12,882 nt of DNA from positions 1-12,882 of the forward strand of contig JANYCL010000184.1 of the NCBI GenBank assembly GCA_025360355.1, given 5' to 3'. Of the stretch, positions 1 through 5,722 are shown piece by piece. Source of the stretch: Sphingobacteriaceae bacterium. GTDB lineage: Bacteria > Bacteroidota > Bacteroidia > B-17B0 > Aurantibacillaceae. The notes under the pieces are model-generated. The model saw only the letters and a list, made by a program, of their open reading frames with translations. It had not been told where the DNA came from and searched no databases. The first letter of the stretch is position 1. The number at the start of each line of letters is the position of its first letter. A program made the translations under genes and the position numbers.

Positions 1-10
1 AATAAAATCG

Positions 11-18
11 TATCTTTA
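11..18 (+). promoter_or_regulatory. Candidate -7 element of purB promoter (TATCTTTA)
   Basis: TATCTTTA matches 7 of 8 positions of the Bacteroidota -7 element TAnnTTTG and lies 15 nt before the purB start codon. The partner TTG/TTTG element would fall outside the window, so only half of the promoter can be seen. The same octamer occurs in front of the membrane-protein gene at 11355-11984. This is inferred from sequence only. Confidence 0.3.
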
Positions 19-33
19 CCCTTTACTTTTTCC

Positions 34-1389
34 ATGGATTTGAATGCTCTTACAGCCATTTCTCCTGTTGACGGCAGATACCGTAAAACAACTGAAGAAC
101 TTTCGGCTTATTTTTCGGAATACGGCTTAATAAAATACCGCGTTTTAATTGAGGTGGAATATTTTATTGCGCTTTGCGATTTTAATATACCGCAACTAAA
201 ACCTCTTGATACTTTACATAAAGGACTACTTCGTGAAGTTGTAAATAATTTTTCGGAAGCAGATGCTCAAATAATTAAAAACACTGAAAAAACAACGAAT
301 CATGATGTTAAAGCGGTTGAATATTTTATAAAGGAAAAATTACAGAAATTAGGTTTAGAGAAACAATTAGAATTTGTTCACTTTGGTTTAACCTCGCAAG
401 ACATAAACAACACTGCTGTTCCTTTATCACTAAAAGATGCAACCAATAACAGCATCTTAAAACAGATAGAAGCAGTTATCAATAAATTAAAATTACAAAG
501 TCATGCCTGGGAAAATGTGAGTATGTTAGCGCGTACGCATGGTCAGCCTGCAACACCAACGCGTTTAGGAAAAGAAATTTATGTTTTTGTTGAGCGTTTA
601 GAAAAACAATTAGAGCAATTAAAAGCTGTGCCATATTCTGCTAAATTTGGCGGTGCTACCGGTAATTTTAATGCACATGTTGTTGCTTATCCAAAACACG
701 ACTGGATCAAATTCGGAAATGATTTTGTAAATAAAACTTTGGGTTTATCGCGTTCGCAATTCACAACACAAATTGAGCATTACGATAATTTAGCAGCGTA
801 TTGCGATGCTTGTAAGCGCATCAATACTATTTTAATTGATCTTTGCCGTGATATCTGGTCTTATATTAGTGTTGAATATTTTAAACAAAAATTAAAATCG
901 GGCGAAATTGGTTCTTCAGCAATGCCGCATAAAATTAACCCGATCGATTTTGAAAATGCAGAAGGGAATTTAGGAATGGCAAATGCAGTATTAGAGCACT
1001 TATCTGCAAAATTACCAATATCACGATTACAACGCGATCTTACTGATAGTACAGTTTTAAGAAATATCGGTGTTCCTTTATCACATATGATGATCTCTTT
1101 AAAAAGTATTTTAAAAGGTTTAGATAAATTAATTCTGAATGAGACCTGCATGAACCGCGACTTAGAAAGAAATTGGGCCGTTGTTGCAGAAGCGATTCAA
1201 ACTGTTTTACGCCGCGAGGGTTATCCTAAACCTTATGAAGCTTTAAAGGATCTAACCCGTACCAATGCTGCGGTAACTAAAGAATCAATGCATGTTTTTA
1301 TTGATACTTTAAATGTAACTGCTGAAATTAAAACTGAACTTAAGAAGATCACTCCTCAAAATTACATTGGCGTTAACCCGCAATTTTAA
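34..1389 (+). CDS. purB: Adenylosuccinate lyase
   Basis: This cytoplasmic enzyme of purine synthesis splits fumarate from SAICAR to give AICAR, and from adenylosuccinate to give AMP. At 451 aa it is close to the E. coli-type PurB (about 456 aa) and aligns with it from memory along its whole length, starting with the typical LTAISPVDGRY near residues 6-16. The fumarase/aspartase superfamily signature SSAMPHKINP lies at residues 294-303, and its serines belong to the mobile catalytic loop. The RTHGQPATP block at 167-175 carries the general-acid histidine (H169). NHDVKAVEYF at about 89-98 and LQRDLTDSTVLRN after the signature are also typical of the family. The ATG at 34 gives the expected N-terminus. 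The stop TAA shares its last A with the ATG of the next gene, so the two are probably co-translated. Nothing is missing or disrupted. Confidence 0.97.
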   Translation: MDLNALTAISPVDGRYRKTTEELSAYFSEYGLIKYRVLIEVEYFIALCDFNIPQLKPLDTLHKGLLREVVNNFSEADAQIIKNTEKTTNHDVKAVEYFIKEKLQKLGLEKQLEFVHFGLTSQDINNTAVPLSLKDATNNSILKQIEAVINKLKLQSHAWENVSMLARTHGQPATPTRLGKEIYVFVERLEKQLEQLKAVPYSAKFGGATGNFNAHVVAYPKHDWIKFGNDFVNKTLGLSRSQFTTQIEHYDNLAAYCDACKRINTILIDLCRDIWSYISVEYFKQKLKSGEIGSSAMPHKINPIDFENAEGNLGMANAVLEHLSAKLPISRLQRDLTDSTVLRNIGVPLSHMMISLKSILKGLDKLILNETCMNRDLERNWAVVAEAIQTVLRREGYPKPYEALKDLTRTNAAVTKESMHVFIDTLNVTAEIKTELKKITPQNYIGVNPQF

Positions 1390-1856
1390 TGATAGAGAAA
1401 GTCTGGATATATATTTTAAGTAAGGATCTGAGTATTGGAGAGCGTACTCAATTTACAACTAATTGTAAAACGTTTGTAGATTCCTGGACTGCACATGATC
1501 AAAAATTAAATGCATCATTTGAACTTTACAAAGACCGAATGCTTGTAATGAAGGTGGACGAAAGCGCTTATAATGCGAGTGGATGCAGCATTGATAAATT
1601 ACAACGTTTTATACAAGTTCAGGAAAAGGAATTAGGAATTGAACTCTTAAACCGTTTTTTAGTTGCCCTTGAAGTGTACGATGGTTTAATGATCGTGCAT
1701 TCTTCTCATATTAAGGATCTGCTATCGCAAAATACAATAACTGAAAATACGCCTGTTTTTGATACCACGATTTCCTCATCTGAAGAGCTAAAAGACTGGA
1801 AAAAACCGCTTAAAAATACCTGGTTAAACAAGTATTTAGAGGGGATCTCGCACTAA
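1389..1856 (+). CDS. Conserved Bacteroidota protein of unknown function (often mislabelled 'ABC transporter ATPase')
   Basis: This is a soluble 155-aa protein with no signal peptide or membrane segment. From memory it resembles a small family widespread in Bacteroidota that databases often call 'ABC transporter ATPase'. No Walker A, Walker B or LSGGQ motif is present, so that name is not supported. Recognisable family blocks are the N-terminal KVWIYIL, DSWTAHDQKL near residues 31-40, VDESAYNASGCSIDKLQRF near 56-74 with a single conserved-looking Cys66, LLNRF near 86-90, and a tryptophan-rich C-terminus (W137, W145). Its ATG overlaps the purB stop by one base (TAATG), which suggests translational coupling and perhaps a role near purine metabolism, but this is only context. 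The family assignment is fairly firm; the function is unknown. Confidence 0.85.
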   Translation: MIEKVWIYILSKDLSIGERTQFTTNCKTFVDSWTAHDQKLNASFELYKDRMLVMKVDESAYNASGCSIDKLQRFIQVQEKELGIELLNRFLVALEVYDGLMIVHSSHIKDLLSQNTITENTPVFDTTISSSEELKDWKKPLKNTWLNKYLEGISH

Positions 1857-1864
1857 AAAATATT

Positions 1865-1894
1865 TTTTGGTTTAAGAAATAATACTTATACTTG
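1865..1894 (+). promoter_or_regulatory. Candidate promoter of rho
   Basis: A TTTTGG run (1865-1870) is followed after 17 nt by TATACTTG (1887-1894). The latter matches 7 of 8 positions of the Bacteroidota -7 element TAnnTTTG. Together they fit the TTTG/TTG-N17-23-TAnnTTTG layout recognised by the primary sigma factor of this phylum. Transcription would start near 1900 and give a leader of roughly 100 nt before rho. The spacing and motif are seen; promoter activity is inferred. Confidence 0.45.
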
Positions 1895-2003
1895 TAGTAC
1901 GTAATCTGAGAACCACATCATCTTGTAGTTCAACAATCAGAAAAACCTTTAGAATCACAAACAAATTAAAATAGTTAATCTTTAATTAAACTCCTCAAAT
2001 CTT
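1895..2003 (+). promoter_or_regulatory. C-rich, G-poor untranslated leader of rho (possible Rho loading region)
   Basis: This non-coding stretch contains about 20 C and 8 G residues between 1901 and 2003. The last 73 nt hold about 14 C but only 3 G, and no strong hairpin is obvious. Unstructured C>G RNA is the composition that Rho binds, and E. coli rho is known to be repressed by its own product in the leader. Autoregulation here is therefore plausible but rests on composition only. No Shine-Dalgarno sequence precedes the ATG at 2004, which is usual for this phylum. Confidence 0.3.
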
Positions 2004-3581
2004 ATGTTTGACGCAACGGATTTAAGCAACCGCTTATTATCAGACCTGAAAGAAATTGCCAAGAAATTTAGCATCGATGCCAGAACTCTCAGTAAAGGCG
2101 ATCTTATTTTACAAATTCTGGATGCTCAAAAAAGCAGTCCTGATATTGCCGATAAATTATCCGGTAAAAAAGGTAATGGCGGCCCTGAACGTGAAAAACG
2201 TCCACGAAAAATTGTGAAACTGGAACCGATGAATACTGAAGATACAGTAGCTCATTCAACAGATGAAGAAGTGAATGAAGTAACACCTGTAGCTGAAGAA
2301 AAAGCAGAAGAGCAAGTTAATTCTTATCAAAACACAAACGATTCAAGTAATTCAAATACCACTAATACTACTAATGAAAATAATCCTGTAAGTGAAAATA
2401 CCGGGATGACCGATCACGGTGACACTACCGAATTTAAGAAACCTGAAAAAGTTTATTATAATTTCGATGGTATTGTTACTGCTGAAGGCGTTTTAGAAAT
2501 TATGCCTGATGGTTATGGTTTTTTACGCAGTTCCGATTACAACTATTTAAATTCGCCAGACGACGTTTACGTTTCTCAATCACAAATAAAATTATTTGGA
2601 TTAAAGACCGGAGATGTTGTTAAAGGTGGTATCCGTCCTCCAAAAGAAGGAGAAAAATATTTTCCATTAATTAAAGTTGATCAGATCAACGGCAGAGAAC
2701 CTGCATTCGTGCGTGACCGCGTTGTGTTCGATTATTTAACGCCATTATTTCCTAACGAAAAAATAAAGTTAACCGGTCACCCGCAAGAAACAATGAGTAC
2801 ACGTATCATTGATATGTTTACCCCAATTGGTAAAGGTCAGCGTGGTTTAATTGTTGCGCAACCGAAAACAGGTAAAACAGTTTTATTAAAAGAAATTGCA
2901 AATGCGATCGCTTATAATCATCCTGAAGTTTATTTAATGATCTTATTGATCGATGAACGTCCGGAAGAGGTAACCGATATGGCACGCAGCGTAAAAGCCG
3001 AAGTTGTTGCATCAACTTTTGATGAGCCAGCCGATAAACACGTAAAAATTGCAAACATAGTTTTAGAAAAAGCAAAACGTTTAGTAGAGTGCGGACATGA
3101 TGTAGTTATTTTATTAGACAGCATCACACGTTTAGCTCGTGCTTACAATACTACATCGCCGGCTTCAGGTAAAGTATTAACGGGCGGTGTGGATGCAAAT
3201 GCATTACATAAACCCAAAAGATTTTTTGGTGCCGCACGTAAAATTGAGAATGGAGGTTCATTAACTATTATTGCAACTGCATTAACTGAAACCGGTTCAA
3301 AAATGGACGAAGTAATTTTCGAAGAATTTAAAGGAACAGGTAATATGGAATTACAGTTGGATAGAAAATTATCTAACCGCCGTGTTTATCCCGCGATTGA
3401 TTTAGTAGCTTCTTCAACCAGACGTGATGATTTATTAATAGAGAAAGAAATGTTAAGCAGACTTTGGGTATTACGTAAACATTTAAGTGATATGACTCCG
3501 CAAGAAGCAATGGAGTTTTTACAAGATCGTTTAAGAAGAACGCAAAGCAACGAAGAATTTTTAATTAGTATGAACGGGTAA
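2004..3581 (+). CDS. rho: Transcription termination factor Rho
   Basis: Rho is a hexameric ATP-driven RNA helicase that ends transcription. At 525 aa it is about 100 aa longer than E. coli Rho. The order is a Rho N-terminal helical domain (about 1-43), a basic patch (55-72, rich in K/R), an acidic stretch (78-104), an N/T/S-rich low-complexity run (about 105-134), the cold-shock-like RNA-binding domain (about 153-230), and the RecA-like ATPase. Walker A is AQPKTGKT at 285-292. Walker B ends at D372 in VVILLDSITRLARAYN. The Q-loop block LTGGVDANALHKPKRFFGAARK and the R-loop region GTGNMELQLDRKL are both intact. Everything from residue 153 on aligns with E. coli Rho without gaps of note. The extra central region is a known trait of Bacteroidota Rho proteins and is predicted to be disordered. 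The gene has its own likely promoter and leader. The ATG at 2004 fits the start of the Rho_N domain. Confidence 0.98.
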   Translation: MFDATDLSNRLLSDLKEIAKKFSIDARTLSKGDLILQILDAQKSSPDIADKLSGKKGNGGPEREKRPRKIVKLEPMNTEDTVAHSTDEEVNEVTPVAEEKAEEQVNSYQNTNDSSNSNTTNTTNENNPVSENTGMTDHGDTTEFKKPEKVYYNFDGIVTAEGVLEIMPDGYGFLRSSDYNYLNSPDDVYVSQSQIKLFGLKTGDVVKGGIRPPKEGEKYFPLIKVDQINGREPAFVRDRVVFDYLTPLFPNEKIKLTGHPQETMSTRIIDMFTPIGKGQRGLIVAQPKTGKTVLLKEIANAIAYNHPEVYLMILLIDERPEEVTDMARSVKAEVVASTFDEPADKHVKIANIVLEKAKRLVECGHDVVILLDSITRLARAYNTTSPASGKVLTGGVDANALHKPKRFFGAARKIENGGSLTIIATALTETGSKMDEVIFEEFKGTGNMELQLDRKLSNRRVYPAIDLVASSTRRDDLLIEKEMLSRLWVLRKHLSDMTPQEAMEFLQDRLRRTQSNEEFLISMNG

Positions 3582-3589
3582 AAGAAGGA

Positions 3590-3677
3590 ATTAGTTAATA
3601 GTTATTAGCCACTAGGGGTAACTATTTCTGTAATATTTTAAATCCCTGATAACTATTGCCTATTAACTAATAACTAT
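3590..3677. repeat. AT-rich intergenic inverted repeats between rho and the DUF4199 gene
   Basis: A perfect 12-bp inverted repeat joins ATTAGTTAATAG (3590-3601) with CTATTAACTAAT (3660-3671). A second pairing, AATAGTTATTAG (3597-3608) with CTGATAACTATT (3646-3657), has 11 Watson-Crick pairs and one G-U. A third, 3598-3608 with CTAATAACTAT (3667-3677), is 11 bp perfect. The arms overlap, so the RNA could form alternative hairpins. All are built from the unit TAACTATT/TAACTAAT, and another copy sits at about 3619-3626. The region directly abuts the ATG at 3679. No U-run typical of an intrinsic terminator follows. It may be a dispersed intergenic repeat, a processing signal, or a structure acting on the downstream start. 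Confidence 0.6.
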
Positions 3678-3678
3678 C

Positions 3679-4185
3679 ATGAACAAACGCTCCTTATATC
3701 TCGGACTCGCTTACAGTATTTTCGTAATCATTTTTAAACTGATAATAGTTCTTGGGGGTTATTCCTTAACTAAATTCGGTTTTTATTATTCACATGCTTT
3801 ATCGGGATTATTTATTTTACCATTTATGATCATTGCCATTAAAATGGTACGTGATAAAGATAATGGTGGTTTAATAGGAGGAAGGGAAGCCATAAAAGTT
3901 GCTTTGGGCGTATTTGCTGTCTCCATAATTATTTTAAGTGCTTACACTTATTTTGAATTTGAATGGAAGCTGCGTGAGATCTCTGTGCAATATTATAATG
4001 GTCCGGATTATTTAGAATTTTTAAAACATCAGGAGAAATTAAAGCCTGAGCAATATCCCGCAGTTATAAAAGAAGTATCTGGATCATTGTCGGCAAGCAG
4101 AGCCGTTACAGCAAAATTATTTTCTTCTTTCCTTATCAGTGTGAGTTTTGCTTTTATTACATCTGTATTTATGAAGAAAAAATAA
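3679..4185 (+). CDS. DUF4199-family membrane protein
   Basis: This is a 168-aa inner-membrane protein of unknown function. Four hydrophobic helices are visible at about residues 7-27, 37-56, 73-93 and 146-164. A charged segment of about 50 residues (94-140, rich in K and E) lies between helices 3 and 4. The polar motif after helix 2, roughly RDKDNGGLIGGREAIKVALG at residues 58-77, matches the DUF4199 pattern in which a K/R-D-x-NGG-x-I/L run leads into the third helix. The family is found mainly in Bacteroidota. The start ATG at 3679 follows directly on the inverted-repeat spacer. The stop TAA (4183-4185) is immediately adjacent to the stop of the convergent gene, so any transcript reading past it must be antisense to that gene. 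The family assignment is probable; the role is unknown. Confidence 0.82.
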   Translation: MNKRSLYLGLAYSIFVIIFKLIIVLGGYSLTKFGFYYSHALSGLFILPFMIIAIKMVRDKDNGGLIGGREAIKVALGVFAVSIIILSAYTYFEFEWKLREISVQYYNGPDYLEFLKHQEKLKPEQYPAVIKEVSGSLSASRAVTAKLFSSFLISVSFAFITSVFMKKK

Positions 4186-5328
4186 CTATTTCTCTAAAAC
4201 AATTTTGTTGGTTGAAATTACGGTATTACCTGAAATTAATTTCACGAAATAAATTCCATTTTCGTAATTCTTCAGATCAAAATCTACATTATTAATTCCT
4301 TTTATGGTCTTTAGTTTTTTTGATTGAATAGTTTCTCCAAGCATATTCACAACTAGTGCGCTAACTTCAGTTTCATTTTCAGAATAAAAAGTGAAGGTTG
4401 AATTTTCATTAGAAGGATTTGGATATATTTTACTTAAGTGTGCTGTATTAGGGTTTTCATTTAATCCTGAAGCACAATTTATAATTGAATTAAATGTTGT
4501 TCCTATTCTTAATTCGTCAAATTCGTAATTAGCACTGTTGCCTGAACCAATATTTACAGCATTAAACCTGAAATCACAAATATTATACATTTTTGTACTG
4601 GCCAAAGCCGTATCAGGCTGTGTGCATGATGGCGGATCTACCCACATATAGGCAGTTTCTTTCCCTAATTTAAAATCGATCCTGTGAACTAATAAATGTA
4701 AAGTACCATTTACTAACGTATTCCCCGCAATGGTTAGTCCGCAGCTCGAAGGCAAATTAGGATTTGCGTTAATTGTTCTCGACAAAATATATTTTGTGTT
4801 TGAATTATCTGCACCAAACTGAAAACGCTGATGCGCTTTTTTATCACCGTACTGATCGAAAGCTAAATTCATACCGTACATTAAATGCATTCCTCCATAA
4901 CCTTGAGTAGAATTACTTCTGTAAAATAAAAAGGCGAACCAAATTGTTGTTCCGTCTTTACCATAAGCTTTTCCCCATTTATAATTGGTGGAAGAAGTCG
5001 CGCCCGGATCACCAACATTATCCATTAACGAAAGCGCTAACACACTCGTTGTATCTAAATATCTGAAATTCCTGAAATCATTGCCAACCTGATGGTCCTG
5101 AAAACCTACACCTGTAATTTGGGGCGGCATTGTTTGTCCCGGCGCGACAATAGTTGTATTCGCTGTATTAAAAGTAGTTGTAAGCCAAGCGCCTGTCCAG
5201 CCTGTGCCGCCGTTATTCCCGGTAATATTACCTGTAGGATAATTAAAATTTTCGGAAGCTATAAGCTGCGAAAATGTTTTTTGATAGGTGAAAAATAAAA
5301 CAAATGCTAGAGTAATTATTTTCTTCAT
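4186..5328 (-). CDS. Secreted protein with probable concanavalin-like domain and T9SS type A sorting domain
   Basis: This 380-aa exported protein has a Sec signal peptide at residues 1-20, cleaved before Q21 (TFS|Q). The body (about 24-285) starts with ENFNYPTGNITGNNGGTGW and ends with FDELRIGTTF (270-279). From memory this pattern is typical of LamG/concanavalin-like beta-sandwich modules in secreted bacterial proteins, but no catalytic site can be pointed to. Four cysteines (196, 235, 251, 285) in the mature part could form disulfides. Residues about 297-380 are a T9SS C-terminal domain, with the diagnostic IYPNPSNE, a VVNMLGE strand, and ENGIYFVKLISG before the final K-rich strand. The protein would therefore cross the outer membrane by type IX secretion and be released or anchored on the surface. 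It lies 66 nt behind the small secreted gene and may be in the same transcript. No clear promoter or Shine-Dalgarno sequence is seen before it. Its ligand is unknown. Confidence 0.85.
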   Translation of the reverse strand: MKKIITLAFVLFFTYQKTFSQLIASENFNYPTGNITGNNGGTGWTGAWLTTTFNTANTTIVAPGQTMPPQITGVGFQDHQVGNDFRNFRYLDTTSVLALSLMDNVGDPGATSSTNYKWGKAYGKDGTTIWFAFLFYRSNSTQGYGGMHLMYGMNLAFDQYGDKKAHQRFQFGADNSNTKYILSRTINANPNLPSSCGLTIAGNTLVNGTLHLLVHRIDFKLGKETAYMWVDPPSCTQPDTALASTKMYNICDFRFNAVNIGSGNSANYEFDELRIGTTFNSIINCASGLNENPNTAHLSKIYPNPSNENSTFTFYSENETEVSALVVNMLGETIQSKKLKTIKGINNVDFDLKNYENGIYFVKLISGNTVISTNKIVLEK

Positions 5329-5394
5329 GAGGATAGGTTTTGAAATCTATATTGAATTTATAAAATTAATTTCAGAGTACAAAATTTTAGGGAA

Positions 5395-5718
5395 TTATTT
5401 TTCCTGACCAATCAACTTCTTGTAATCAGCATCGCTTCCGGCTCTCAGAACTATCCAGATATTAAATCGTTTGTGTATATCATCTTCCATCTTGCAAAAC
5501 ATTGGACGTTTACCGGTATTTATTGGTTTAAACGAAAGATCAGTTTGAACAGTATGATATTGTAAATTTTGAAAAAAAAGAATTGGTTTTTCTTTACCGT
5601 TTAGCACCTCGCTTTTGCATTCCAGAAGCTTAAAACGCGGCTGTTGAGCAAAGTTTTTTGTTCCGTAAATTAAAAACAGGAAACAAAAAATATATTTTAA
5701 GGAAAATAACTTGCGCAT
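5395..5718 (-). CDS. Small secreted protein of unknown function
   Basis: This 107-aa protein has a clear signal peptide (residues 1-24, cleavage NFA|QQ), leaving about 83 mature residues. It has two mature cysteines, C34 and C75, which could pair in the periplasm. The block around C75 (PMFCKMEDDIHKR, followed by LRAGSDADYKKLIG) vaguely resembles the C-terminus of a small exported family common in flavobacteria (pattern FFCKME..I.K...FRLGS..Y). That is recall without a search, and no function is known for it. There is no T9SS tail, so it probably stays in the periplasm. The ATG lies only 4 nt after the stop of the 1342-aa surface protein, with no Shine-Dalgarno sequence between, so translation is probably coupled to that gene. 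A helper or structural role for the large protein is possible but unproven. Confidence 0.72.
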   Translation of the reverse strand: MRKLFSLKYIFCFLFLIYGTKNFAQQPRFKLLECKSEVLNGKEKPILFFQNLQYHTVQTDLSFKPINTGKRPMFCKMEDDIHKRFNIWIVLRAGSDADYKKLIGQEK

Positions 5719-5722
5719 TCAC

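Noticed and set aside
861..1151. Minus-strand open frame of 96 codons inside purB
   Set aside because: It lies fully within the strongly conserved purB coding region, including the catalytic loop, and its translation shows no family resemblance.
1389..1856. Reading the 155-aa protein as an ABC transporter ATPase
   Set aside because: No Walker A, Walker B or ABC signature is present and the length is too short for such a domain.
2818..3127. Two minus-strand open frames inside rho
   Set aside because: They overlap the Walker A to Walker B region of Rho and have no recognisable domain; they are shadows of the real frame.
5329..5394. Separate promoter for the 380-aa T9SS protein gene
   Set aside because: TAATTTTA and TTTTG words exist on the minus strand, but their spacing is about 11 nt, too short for the known layout.
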